Part shown: positions 12,025-23,508 of the stretch, one piece after another
Numbering within the stretch: position 1 is the stretch's first letter
Layout of the letters: each line of letters opens with the position of its first letter
Assembly: GCA_003550325.1 (NCBI GenBank)
Contig: QKWP01000600.1
Coordinates: 121,313-185,312 of the forward strand
Reading direction: 5' to 3'
Length of the DNA stretch: 64,000 nt
Origin: Gigaspora rosea
Taxonomy: Eukaryota > Glomeromycota > Glomeromycetes > Diversisporales > Gigasporaceae
Program-made: the position numbers and the translations under genes
The notes under the pieces: model-generated
Told to the model about the DNA's origin: nothing
Seen by the model: only the letters and a program-made list of their open reading frames with translations
The model's database searches: none

Positions 12025-13029
12025 AAGCAATAAGATTTGAAATTATACATATCGATATTGGATACCGGTCTCCTCAATAGTCACATGGTCTAGTCAGGAA
12101 TTTATATTTTTATTACGGGATTTATAATAGATACATTATATAATTCAATTCAATTAGAAAATTTTAACGTGATGATAAACATTGGGTATATGTATGACTA
12201 TAAAGAGAGGTGGCGATGTATATATACAGTATCTCACTTACCCAAAATAGAATTACCATAATATAACCTTATATATATAAATATAACATTAATCTCGTTC
12301 ATATATAATAAATAATTTTAATAGTTAAATAAATTCACTTAATGTTCGTAGGTACTAACATGTGATCAACTTTCCCACTGCATTACATCATTCTATCTGT
12401 CATATTTGTCATATTTGTCATATTTCTCATATTTGATATTTGATATTTGTCAAGTTAGGATATGTCAGGCAAAAATTTTTGATACTGTAGAAAATTTAAA
12501 TTGTATCTGTCACACGTATCACGAAAGAATGTATACGCACGTACGTACGTACAGTACGTACACTAAATATTGGGTATATACTCTATGAAGTAAATATGTA
12601 TCAATTTGTTTTTAGTACTTTATTGCCAAGAAAAGACAAAAAATAATGTGTTTGCTGACGCCAAAGCTTGGCTAAAGCTGAAATTAACAAAGTCAATTTG
12701 ATAGACAACTAATTAACCAATCAAATGCGTTAGTAACAATATAGAATTTCATAAAGGGCGATTGTTATAATATTACACGTTAAAGACAATTTACTAGAAA
12801 AATTTTATGCCTCATCGTGTGCTACATACATTATATAGGAGTACATTATATACTGAAAAAAATGTTAATATATTACAATTTTGAGAAAATCTTCTAATGC
12901 AAAATATTATATATAAAAAAAAAAAGGATAATTATTTATATTTCAAGATATTGAATGTGTCTGTTCTTTAAAGTCTTTTTTATAGTGTTATAATGTTAAT
13001 ATATATATATATATTATATATGAAATATT
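12025..13029. other. Intergenic region between convergent genes
   Basis: About 1 kb shared as 3' flank by the DUF300 gene and the minus-strand GT-like/alginate-lyase gene. It holds short AT repeats (CATATTTGTCATATTTGTC near 12400) and an ACGTACGTACGTACAGTACGT stretch near 12537. No gene, no clear element. Confidence 0.5.
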
Positions 13030-15869
13030 CTACGATACGACACCAAACATCCAGAAAGGTGGTAAGCCTCTTCTTCTAGCCTCATTTCCTATACCAATTA
13101 TTACATTCAATTCTTCTTTGTTCGTTTTGTTACCTATATTAATGTTATTTATTACGTTATCAATGTTATCAAAATACTGTGAATAAATATGTTCATCTTG
13201 GGTTTGACATATATCTCGATCAGTACCACTAGCTTTGAGCGCATTCTTTGCCATATACGCTAAAGCTATAATAGCACTATCATATATTCTATTATTATAA
13301 TATTTGAAATGTTCTATAATTGCTTTACTAATTCTTTGTCCATTTTTTGTTGTATATTGCCATATATTTGACCCACAACGTCCATTTTGTATTATTCTTA
13401 CAATAAGCATCCAATATTGTAAATTTAATGTCGTGTAACGAAAAACATTCTCATCATAATCTAATGGTTTAATTTTACCAATATCAACCAAATTTTGAAC
13501 ATACATAATCTCATGATTTTGTGAAATCTTTGGCATTGATATATCTGCAGGAATATTAAATTGTTTACCAATTCGCATTCGTGCTCTATTGGCTACTCGA
13601 AGGTAAAGTCTTACATCATTAACAAATCCGGATAATGTTATCACTTGAAGATCGAATAAAGTACCACGATGATTGGATTGTCTCCCTATTTTAAGATTTT
13701 GTGGTGAATTAATTAATGATTCTAACCAATCAGATGCAAAATTTTGAAGATTCATATATTCCTTATGAGTAAGTACACGTTTTCGATAAAGAAGTCTACA
13801 TGCATCCAAAAAAAAGCTTGGATCGGTATCAGTTAAACTTTTTGAAAAAGTTGCATCAACATTTAAAAATTTTGGTATCATTCTTGGAATTTTATTTAAA
13901 TAAGGAAAATTATAACCTTCATTATTGATGGTTTCATTATTCATTATCTTAGAAGATTCTTCAACGTTATCTTGTTCTCCAATTGCATATGATGAAAGAA
14001 TAAATGTTCTAATTAGATTAGCAGCCCATTTTGAATATTGTTCATCACCGGAAAAATAATTTGCAAGGGCCAAAGTTGTTACATTTTCAAATAAAATATC
14101 AGGTGATAGCATAGTGGATGTTCTAAGTGATTCTTCCATAAGACCAGAGAGACTAATTTTCTCGATTTCTTTTTCTTTGATTTTTAAAAGATGTAAATGA
14201 TGAATATTCGCATCAACATGAATATTAGATTCTGATTCATATAAATTAATAATTTCAGATAATATATTATCAGCATGATTAATCAACACATTAACTATTT
14301 CAATAACTTTTGGTACACCTAACCAAAAATCCAATCTTGCTTTATTAAGTAATTTTTCATCATAAAGAAATAATCGAAAAGGATCAAACCCTTGAATTTT
14401 TCTAGCAATACGTTCGTCTAAATTATCTATAAAGTTTTGAATAGCTAATAATCGATTAAATGCTCGTATTGATCCTGCTTCTTTTATTTCTTGTGACATT
14501 TGACCCGAAAATAAGCGAAAAACCCAACCAGCTGATTGATATTGTACTTCTTCCGATTTGTTAGGATAACTATCTGGTTCCCATGAAACAGCTGAAATTT
14601 TATATGATGGAGGAAATCCTAAACGCCATAACATTTCCAACTAAATAAAAAAAAATATTATTATTATTAATATCATTAATTAATTATCATATAAAATAAT
14701 TAAAAAAGAAATCGGTAATTATTTATACCTTTGATCTTCTACCATAACGCATTTGTTCATTATATAATTTATCAGAATCATATCTAAAGATTATTTGAGG
14801 TTCTTCTGGAGTAATAGGACGAACATCTGATTCTTCTAATAATTGCGAATTATTTAATAATCTTGCCATTGGTACTATAAAATATTTATATTGATCACCA
14901 AATAAATTTAAACGAGCTCGAATATCTGCAAATGCATTAGGTGTTAAAAAACAATTCCCATCAAATGGTAAAATCCAACGTGCGTTTAATTGAGATTTTC
15001 CATGAGAAAGTGCTACATTTCGACCACCATTCTACAAAAAAATAGATTAAGAAAAAAAACAACCAATTTAACCATAATTTATAACATATTAATCAAAAAA
15101 TAAAAAATTAAAAATTAATTACATTATTCATAGCATATAAATTTTTATCAATATAAGTATAATCAATCGCTCTTAATTTTGCAACCTTTGAAAGACGAAT
15201 GAATTCATCCGAATTGAAAAAATCAGGTTTTGGAAAGTCATCAATACGAAAATCAAGTTTAGAATATTCATTTTCATTAAAGGGTATTCTAATGTAATCT
15301 TGTTTATGTAACTTTAAAAGACTAATTAATGTATCTTCGTAATCAGGATCTGCAATTCTATTAAGTATCCACCATTTTTTTGTATTTAAAAATTCAGTTT
15401 CATGTTCTAATATAAACCTTACATTTCTTAATGTCTGTCCTGCTTTATGACGTGGTGGAAGATCATTACCAAGTATACGATATAATATAATCTGGTCTCT
15501 TATTATTGGATTAGGTATAGGTTTATATGAAGAAGGAGAATGATTTATTAATAATGAATTATTTCTAAGTTTAAAATCTCTAAGTGTAAAATGTGGATAT
15601 ATTAAATATATGAATAAAAGTCCAATTATAACAACTATTAATGTTTGGAAAACTAATAATAATAATTTTGAATTAGAAGGTTGATGAGAAATTTTTTTGT
15701 CAAAATGAAGGTTGTATTTATGTTTATTAGAAGTGATCCTTTGAATAAAATTTTCTCTAGGAATAATTGGTGTTAAACTACGATTCATATTCGACCTAGA
15801 AGGATAAAATGAAGGTGATTTAGATTTTTTATCTATTTTCGCCAGGAGCCTTGCCTGACGGGCTTGCAT
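13030..15869 (-). CDS. Type II membrane protein with GT-A-like region and alginate-lyase-like domain
   Basis: Three exons on the minus strand: 15869-15123, 15031-14729 and 14640-13030. All introns are phase 0 with GT..AG ends, giving 886 residues. The start is the first ATG after an upstream stop (MQARQARLLAKID). A basic N-terminus precedes one hydrophobic span (about residues 69-91), as in Golgi type II enzymes. Residues about 128-350 carry LYRILGNDLPPRH, TLRNVRFILEHE, WWILNRIADP and, across the first intron, NGGRNVALSHG..ARWILPFDGNCF. This looks like a nucleotide-sugar glycosyltransferase fold, with the DGN motif a possible metal site (inference). Residues about 530-870 resemble the alginate lyase family (PF05426): NVTTLALANYFSGDEQYSKWA, FFLDACRLLYRKRVLTH, NHRGTLFDLQ (673-682) and GSNIWQYTTKNGQRI. 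A role in building or remodelling a surface uronic-acid polymer is possible but not shown by the sequence. The gene appears intact. Confidence 0.75.
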
Positions 15870-16318
15870 TCTTGGTTCTTTTCGAAAGATACAATAATGC
15901 TCACAGATCAAAAATAATTAATTTAATGTAGTATAACTTTATAAATTTTTTGTAAAATGAAAATCTTTTGTTTGTGCTCAGGAAAATTTGAAGATTAATT
16001 TAGTAAAATGATAAATTCAAATCAAGAATTATTCTTTGCATCACTCACGTTTTAGTAAATGTGACAAACAATAATTTAATTTCTTATATATTCATAAATT
16101 CGAAACGATTCACCTGTTACAACAGGTTTATTATTTACTTTCTCGGTTAATTAGATCGAGGAGCGCACGTGAATATGTTAAATCTTACGTAATTAATAAT
16201 AGCATAGATATACTTTAATAACGTAGTACAATGGATTAATTATGGTACTAATATTATACTAAGAACCTAACTCGTCAGTTTAAATCTTATCCTTATTAAT
16301 TCTGTAATTAAGATTTAC
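15870..16318. other. Upstream region of the GT-like/alginate-lyase gene
   Basis: AT-rich 5' flank. An in-frame TAA just upstream of 15917 supports the chosen start. It contains GCACGTGAATATG at 16166 (a CACGTG E-box-like hexamer). No further gene. Confidence 0.35.
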
Positions 16319-16574
16319 CAATTGATTAAGGTTGTGCCCAAAACCTCTTTTTTGTAGTATAGTTCGGGTTTGGAATTCGGGATTTCTACTTAATTTGGAT
16401 CATAACTAAAACCCAAATATATGTCCCATTTTATTTAATAGTGTCAAACTTAAAAACCAATCAAATTTGCCAATAACAGATAGCAATATGTACTGTATAT
16501 GCGCATAACAATATTAAAATGGCAGATCACGAATTAACAACTTTTAACAAACAAGACCATAACAGCTGTAATGT

Positions 16575-17817
16575 TCTATTTTAGATCGTTAAGAATCTTA
16601 ACGATCTATTTTAGATCATTAACTTAATGATCTAAAAATAGATCGTTAAGATTCTTAACGATCTAAAATATATCATTAACTTAAAGATCTAAAAATAGAT
16701 CGTTAAGAATCTTAACGATCTATTTTAGATCGTTAAGAATCTTAACGATTTATTTTAGATCGTTAAGATTCTTAACGATCTAAAATAGATCATTATTGCG
16801 CTTTGCAAAAATGTGTGACCTCTGCAGATGATGTCATGTAAAATCACAGGAAATCAGGTGATTTTTCAATTCTAAGAGAATTTTACTGATTTCCAATATA
16901 AAGATGCGTTAAAAGCAGTTTCTATAAAGTCAAATTACGTATCAATATAAAATATTATAATGCTTTAAAAAATCTTCAAAATATGTACTTTGATACTATA
17001 CTTGAAGTGGCGTATTATTTATCTACATTATTATGGTTATTCCTGTATTCATTATCTTAATAGGAAACTATTACACCGAGAGCTCAAGGAAAAACTAGAA
17101 GTTTCTCTTGTACTTAGTGAGTAATTACTGTATAAAGTTGTATTTTTTTGACGAACATAATCTATTTGCTCTTTCACCCAATTAGGATTAAATACATTTT
17201 TGACAGCTGCAGTCCGATTACCTCTATGTAGCGCATTAGATAAGTTACAATTACATATGTTTTGTTGTAAGTCAAGTCAATTCCACAATACAACCATTTT
17301 CGACAACTAAAACATGTTCCTCTGCGATATTTTAGCTTTGTTTCTTGAATATCAGCCATTATAACCAAGTATTAAGGAATACTTATGTAAAGAGAAAGAA
17401 AATATGTTTGTCGAAAAAAAAGCAAATATCAAATATATAAGCTTTGGGAATGACGTATTTTTTATATATGATCGTTGATCGAAACTATGATTGAAAGCAT
17501 AATTTAATATATAAATTTACATAAATTTTAAATTTGAATTTTTTATTAAGAATCACAGAGATTTTTCGACATCATCACTGTGAAGATCACAGGGCAAACT
17601 TTTTTGCAAAGCGCTATAACTTAAAGATCTAAAATAGATCGTTAAGTATCTTAACGATCTATTTTAGATCGTTAAGATTCTTAACGATCTAAAATAAATA
17701 ATTAAGAACTTAACAATCTATTTTAGATTGTTAAGATTTTTAACGATCTATTTTAAATCGTTAAGATTCTTAACGATCTATTTTAGATCGTTAAGATTCT
17801 TAACAATCTATTTTTTA
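16575..17817. mobile_element. Foldback element with terminal arrays of GATCGTTAAGAATCTTAACG palindromes
   Basis: Both ends are arrays of about seven 30-bp units, each a self-complementary GATCGTTAAGAATCTTAACG + ATC joined by TATTTTA or TAAAATA (16575-16797 and 17622-17817). Just inside, GCGCTTTGCAAAAA and GATGATGTC on the left match TTTTTGCAAAGCGC and GACATCATC on the right in inverted order. The internal 0.8 kb holds a possible small minus-strand gene. The exact ends and a target duplication cannot be fixed because the palindromic units hide them. Confidence 0.6.
17052..17359 (-). pseudogene. Small cysteine-rich ORF inside the foldback element, frameshifted
   Basis: Reading minus from ATG 17359: MADIQETKLKYRRGTCFSC then RKWLYCGIDL. 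After a +1 or -1 shift near 17280, a second open frame reads DLQQNICNCNLSNALHRGNR, TAAVKNVFNPNWVKEQIDYV and continues to TAA at 17052. The two parts have coding-like composition and together make about 100 residues with CxxC, C and CxC groups that could bind zinc. I recognise no family. It could be the remnant of a protein encoded by the element, or of a captured host gene. Confidence 0.35.
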
Positions 17818-18166
17818 AATTAATGATCATTTTACATGTCAAAACAATAATGTCAACGATTTTAAAATTTCATTCGAATGTTTGTCCAACATGTTTGGAC
17901 ACGAGTACTATAAAGTAATAAGAGAAAAACTCGATCCTAAAGTTCGTGTGACCATTTTGGATTCGACTTGCATTTCTTATTTGGGATAATTCCCAAACCA
18001 GTTTTTACATATAAGAATTTGGGATTTTTAGCCGTAATATAGATTACATGCCAAAAGTATTTGACATTACGGCAAATTAAATACAATTTTCAAAACCTAA
18101 TAAATACTATTTGGGTTTCTACCAAATCCCAAACTGATAGGTTTGAGGCGCAACCCTACAATTGAT

Positions 18167-20463
18167 ATTGAAATGTAATAAAACAAAAAAAAAATTCTGA
18201 AAAGTAAATTTATCTTGAGAAGGTATCTTTTTTCTGTCACAGCTTCGATGCTTTTAAGTGACATTTGTGTAGTCACATAGTAATATACCAAAAATATATA
18301 GCAATGCTTTGCTTATCCGATCCAGATATCCGATCCGTTATACCTAAAAAGTCAGCTTTTCATGCTTTTCAAATTATTGCGATAGTTGATAGTCATGGCA
18401 CAAAAAATTGACGATCACAGACATTGACTCTCCTAATACAGTAATACTACGGTATCCTAATTTTGTCTAAAGATTGTAGAAATGATATGTTTAAATTTTC
18501 GAAAATTAGTTTTTGACAAATTTATAAATTTTTTTGCATTCTTGTTTTAGATTTTGTATATACTGTATTTTGTAAGCAAAAACAGGATTCTGAATTGCTT
18601 AGTTAAAATGGAGTTAAGGTATACGGTAGCTTTACACATGATAAATTCTACCTCAAGTTTCCCATTTATTATGATTTTACAATTGGATAAATAAATTTAT
18701 GTGATTCATCCACGACTATTATTTAGTTAGGAGGAAGGTCTTCTGATTGGCCAATAAATTCTATTTAATTTACATTATTTATACAGTTTAAAGTACTTTT
18801 AAAAAAAAAAGTAAATATCACGTAATAAAATAAAAAGAGCCATATAAAAAGCTGTAACATTCTGTGATCACTACGTTACCAGATTAAGGATTTAATTACT
18901 ATAAGTAAAAAAAGAATAGAATATAAAAAGCTTATTGGAGTTATAGAACTCCATAACTAAAAAAGATCTTTAACCCTTATTCGGTTGAAAAATCTAGCTT
19001 AGTAGTATAGTAGTAACTTGCTTCTGAAAAGTTACCTTTTTCAAACAAATGGATGAGGGTTAAAGATCTTTTTTAACTATGGAGCCCTATAACTTCAATA
19101 AAGCTTTCTACAGTATATAGCTATTTTTATTTTACTCTGGCTTGTTACTAAAAATAATGTTAAAAAATTAAATATATAGAATTTTATCAGGCAATCAGAC
19201 GAATAATGATTTGCTAAAAAGATTTATTTAATTTCTAATTAATAATTAAAAATTTGTTTTTTTTAATTAATCTAATAAATGCTTTAAAATATATTAATTA
19301 AATAAATAATAAATGTTTTTGTAATACTGCACCTGTAAGTATATACCGGTATAATAGTTGTTATAATATATTAGTTAGTGGATGTGAAATATCCAATAAT
19401 TAAAATTATATTCATATTGTGATAGTGTCACACCTGAAATATACCTCCCAATGGGGATTTCAAGGGACGAAGTATTTTTATTCTAAATACTATGATATAA
19501 GATGATTTAGCAATTAATAAGTTGTCAAGGATGCGACTTTGTAGAGAGGTTTCAAAGGCTTTTATTGGAAGAGACCACGACTCGATTGTATATGAGGATA
19601 CAAAGGTTAGTTGATATCAGTTTTAATAGTAAGCGCTTTATTAATTATGCATACGATTGTAACATATTTTAAGGAATCACGGTTGATTAATAATTTGATG
19701 AATTTAAAATGTAACGTGTATGAAGACACGAATGTTATTTATTAAATGAGATAAAATAAAAGTAAAATAATGTAATACGAAATAAAAGAAATCATACACG
19801 ATTTGGGGAAAGTATTATACCGATTCTTGAGATAGTCTTTGTTATCGCTAATACTTACTGTATACTTATCTATTAATTTGAGAGGTTGTTTCGTCATGCA
19901 TTTCCGCGGATATGCATGTCCGTAAGGCAATGTGAAATTTTCTAGAAATTCCACATGTCAATAGAATAAGTAAGTATTTTCATGTTTCGCATTAGTACGT
20001 AATATAATTCTATTATATTATAAATTAAAACCAAGATATACTGTTCAGTTAAAAAAATTTATAAGTATAAAGCACATTTATAGAGCATACATTTATAGAA
20101 GTCTTACTGTATTACTATATTATATATAGTGACTCGTCGCTAGGGATGGTAAAATCAGTCCAGGTCCGGTCTTGGTCCTAAGACTTGTAAGTCCTACTAC
20201 ACGGACCTTCGAATCAAGTCCTCATATAATAAGTCCAGAACTTAGATCCGACCAAGATTAATCCAGGATTAAATCCTTGAACTCAGTCACCGATACCTTC
20301 TATCCAATTAAAATTCTTTGTTTTATTGTACATACTGATTGGTTGAAATCATCTTTATCATACAGCATATACTAATATTCTAAAGAAAATTATTACAATA
20401 TAGCATTATATAACTTGCATTAGTCTTATCAATATAGCATAATATAGCAAAATTAGACTATAT
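18167..20463. other. No supported gene; hairpin and repeat remnants
   Basis: AT-rich sequence. A hairpin lies at 18928-19106. Open stretches at 19954-19742 (-) and elsewhere are short and lack recognisable features. At 20143-20300 the sequence CTAGGGATGGTAAAATCAGT followed by AGTCC-type repeats resembles one end of a hAT-type MITE without a partner. Confidence 0.4.
18928..19106. repeat. Foldback hairpin of about 180 bp
   Basis: Arms AGCTTATTGGAGTTATAGAA / AACTTCAATAAAGCT outside and AAAAAAGATCTTTAACCCT / AGGGTTAAAGATCTTTTTT inside, with a loop of about 80 nt. Non-coding. Confidence 0.6.
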
Positions 20464-20471
20464 GTTGTAAT

Positions 20472-20602
20472 CAGTGTTGGGTTCGCTTATAAGTCCAGTA
20501 AAATGGAACTGGAACTGGACTTATAAATTGGTGGACCTATAAGTCCAGTAGTCCAGTTTATAAGTCCAGTAGAGCGGACTTTTGGTCCAGAGTCCAACAC
20601 TG
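20472..20602. mobile_element. 131-bp hAT-type mini-MITE, 8-bp duplication GTTGTAAT
   Basis: Starts CAGTGTTGGGTTC and ends GAGTCCAACACTG, flanked by GTTGTAAT at 20464-20471 and 20603-20610. The interior is made of AAGTCCAGT / ACTGGACTT units in both orientations, so the whole element can fold. CAGTG termini with 8-bp duplications are typical of hAT. Confidence 0.75.
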
Positions 20603-21100
20603 GTTGTAATGTCAGTAGCATTCTTGTTCTAATTATAATCTTTTAGAGATTTGATTAGTAGGATTTAGAATTTAGTATTTACTAATACTATATATATTAC
20701 TAATCTAAAAAAGTTTATTAACAATAAAAATAACAAATTTATGCAATAGATAAAATAGCATATTTAAGCAAATTTACAGTAGGATGTCCTTTTACAACAG
20801 CGAAATCGTAGGGTTTTTATAACTTCCACTTTCTTAAGGAAACCATGAGGCTTAAAAGAAATTATCTAAAAAGATTGTAAGAAGGTGAACTCTAAAGTAG
20901 GGGCTTACAACAATAATAAGGCTTTGCTTTACTCATTAAAATATTTAACATCGCAGCCTCTTGTAATTATATCTGATTTTCTCTTTTCTTATTACGCGTA
21001 CTTGTTATTCGGATGTTTGAATTTCGCATTTGTTTGTTTATTTATTCAGCCGACAAGCCTTACCCGATAGACAAATATTTAGTCTCAAATTGGATAGTGT
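20603..21100. other. No supported gene; left flank of the Gypsy element
   Basis: AT-rich non-coding sequence. An open frame of 61 codons at 20885 has no features that argue for a gene. The last bases, GTGT at 21097-21100, are repeated after the 3' LTR. Confidence 0.4.
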
Positions 21101-21927
21101 TGTTAGACCTAGAAAAACGTATGAAACATACAACAATGATAACTCTTGACCCTGTGGTCCAATTTTAATTAAATTACCACCATCGTGACCATCTTGATGA
21201 GAGCTTTCGAATAGTACCAAAATCATCTCGATTGGACTGTTCTAGCCCAAGCTAGTCAAAACTGAATGATTGGTTTTTACAAAACGTCCTACTGCGCCCA
21301 AATCTTATTGGTCGATCAATACTGCGCCATCTGTGACACTGAAATATCGAACATTTCGAGTAATCCTAGACATTTCAGTTGATCACAGACATGTCTGACA
21401 TTCTGGACATTTTAGACATTTGGGACATAACAGTTTTGACAGATATAATTAACATATCTAATATAGCTGATATTTAGGATATATGTATCATATTTATTAT
21501 CTTTATTATATTTATTATATTCATTATATTTAGCATTAGCATATATCAAATATATCGATTATATAGATCTCTTTATTTTTTATTGTATTTATTTATATTG
21601 GACAAACATGTATAAATACTCAAGGTTTTTCTTTTGCTAAAAAGCAGAGAGAAGAATCTCTGGTTTATTGAATAAAGGATAAGTGAAGTAGTGTGTCTTC
21701 ACTGAAATACAATTGATACAATTCTTAGTATCCTCATATACTATTAATTGTGGCCTCTTTCGTAATTGCAAATCCCCCAAGCCTCTTTACAAAATACTGC
21801 CCAAATAACAGTATCCCTTTCGACCCTTGCATACCATAGTAATTAGTGTGAATTACATAAAGTGTCTCCTTGCATTAGTCGCACTGTCTCTAGCATTTCT
21901 CTAAAGAAATAGAAATCTAGGTTGACA
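21101..21927 (+). repeat. 5' LTR of the Gypsy element (827 bp)
   Basis: TGTTAGACCT...GGTTGACA. It aligns end to end with the 3' LTR apart from the foldback insertion. TATAAATA at 21611-21618 is a likely TATA box and AATAAA at 21671-21676 a likely polyadenylation signal, which would place a short R region between them. It includes a copy of the palindromic module at 21148-21243 and a run of GACATT-type repeats near 21350-21430. Confidence 0.85.
21611..21618 (+). promoter_or_regulatory. Probable TATA box of the LTR
   Basis: TATAAATA, conserved in the 3' LTR at 36553-36560, followed about 60 bp later by AATAAA. Confidence 0.55.
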
Positions 21928-21930
21928 ATT

Positions 21931-21946
21931 TGGTGGTGACTGTGAG
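21931..21946 (+). other. Primer binding site of the Gypsy element
   Basis: TGGTGGTGACTGTGAG begins three bases after the 5' LTR. It would pair with a tRNA 3' end carrying CCA. I cannot name the tRNA. Confidence 0.6.
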
Positions 21947-22217
21947 ATTCACCAACTCAAAAAAGAAAGAAAACGTCAGTAAGAACCGTTTACAAATTGA
22001 AGCATCCTGAACCGAATTTTGAAGATACCTATGTAAAATTTGGAAGGTATATAAAGGAAGACCTTACGGAACTTTTCTACTAAGCATATCATAGTAGAAA
22101 AACGCAACGCCGAAGAACTACAGCCGTCTAAACATTGGAAGGACTTAATTGTTTGAAGTGAAAGCATAAGTATTTGCATTGTGACAAATAGCTTCAAACA
22201 AGATAGAACACTAGTGA

Positions 22218-23508
22218 ATGAATTTTGATTTTGGAAAGTACTTATCTAAGATAGTTCAACATCAATTCCTGCATACATATCAGCTTCTTATTGAGGAGAA
22301 AGAAGATTCTTGTGAAATTTGTTACTCTTTTACTGTTACTATACCTATACCTTTTTAAAATTTTGCTAGTTGGTATAAGGAAACATTTCCTGTTGTTAAT
22401 TTTACTAGAAGATCATTAGAATATTTTAATACCCTTGAAAATATTTACAAAGAATTTAACTTACCTTAGTATAAGAATACCATTTTTAAGTTAATCTATA
22501 GTATTAGATATCAAAGCTCCCTTGGAAATATAATTGATATTATTCATCTTATTGTATTTACAGCTGTATACTCTAATTTTTTTGAAAAGAACCCTTTAAA
22601 TTTAACTGACGAAGAGCTGATAGGGAACCTATTGAGGACATTTTTAAACAGATTACTTCTGGAACTCCCTATTTCCCATTTGCATTAACTTTAGTTCATA
22701 ACCCACTTTCTGAATTACCTTATTTTGGTGTTAATCTTTCTACTTTAAACCTTACTTTTAATTCTTCCTTACCTAAATCAAAACCTATTACAAAACCATT
22801 GGTAAAAACATTAACAATGGTATCCAATAATAAGATTTTAAACTACCTTAAGGCCAATACCACTGGCTCTATCCTACTTAGGATTGAACCTTTTCTTGGG
22901 AATGAGACACAAGACCCTTATACTTGGATTGAGAACTTTGAAAAGGCTGCATCAGCAAACAAATGGAATGCTACGCGAAAAAGAGAAGTTTTACCTGCTT
23001 TCTTACATGGAGTGGCCGATGAATGGCAACAAGCTTTTTATGGTACCCAAACCACTACTGGTAATCCCAATTGGGCACTCTGTGGCCGATGAATAGCAAC
23101 AAGCTTTCTATAGTACCCAAACCACTACTAGTAATCCCAATTGGGCACTCTGTGAACACTATTACCAATGATTTTAAAGGAACCTTTTGTACTCAACGCT
23201 GGAATAACAAATGGCTAAAAGAATTGGATACCATTAAACAAGGATCTGATGAACCTGTAGAAGCCTACTATAGCAGATTCAGTCGCTTAATTAAAAAAAG
23301 TGAAATTACCGATAATAATAGAATTTTATTCTATTTCAAAAAGGAATTACACTCAGACTTGTTACCCATGCTTTCTATGCATGCTCTAACTGACTTAGCT
23401 ATATTCTGCACTCTGATACAAAACTATGAACAGGGTAAAGATTTGCAACCAATGCTCAACCTGAAAAAGTCAACTCAGCTGGCTAAGAAAAGGATATTGA
23501 AAACTTGA
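22218..23508 (+). pseudogene. gag of the Gypsy element, broken
   Basis: Opens at ATG 22218 (MNFDFGKYLSKIVQHQF). Two in-frame stops, TAA and TAG, fall before 22480. A frame change lies near 22625 and continues as PIEDIFKQITSG...SKPITKP. The core retrotransposon gag region follows (about 22850-23500): DPYTWIENFEKAASANKW, FLHGVADEWQQAF, TFCTQRWNNKWLKELDTIKQ, EPVEAYYSRFSRLIKKSE. A 70-bp tandem duplication at 23012-23151 shifts the frame again. Gag forms the particle core in this family; this copy cannot encode it intact. Confidence 0.8.
23012..23151 (+). repeat. 70-bp tandem duplication inside gag
   Basis: Two adjacent 70-bp copies (23012-23081 and 23082-23151), each starting GTGGCCGATGAAT and ending TTGGGCACTCT. 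They differ at a few positions (TGGCAAC/TAGCAAC, TGGTACC/TAGTACC, CTGGTAA/CTAGTAA), all G to A in the second copy. As 70 is not a multiple of three, it breaks the frame. Confidence 0.85.

Larger units (their letters stand above)
16327..18158. mobile_element. hAT-type non-autonomous element with 8-bp duplication CAATTGAT, carrying a nested foldback
   Basis: Left end TAAGGTTGTGCCCAAAACCT, right end (reverse complement) TAGGGTTGCGCCTCAAACCT. Both are flanked by CAATTGAT (16319-16326 and 18159-18166). An 8-bp duplication with TA(A/G)GGTT termini is typical of hAT elements. Roughly 1.25 kb of the interior is a later palindromic element (16575-17817), leaving about 0.58 kb of the original MITE. Subterminal GGGTTTGG / CCCAAACC and TTTGGGATT motifs occur near both ends. 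Confidence 0.75.

Noticed and set aside
16575..17817. CRISPR-like array (regular palindromic repeats)
   Set aside because: The units abut with only 7-bp linkers and no unique spacers, the host is eukaryotic, and the arrays are the ends of a foldback element.
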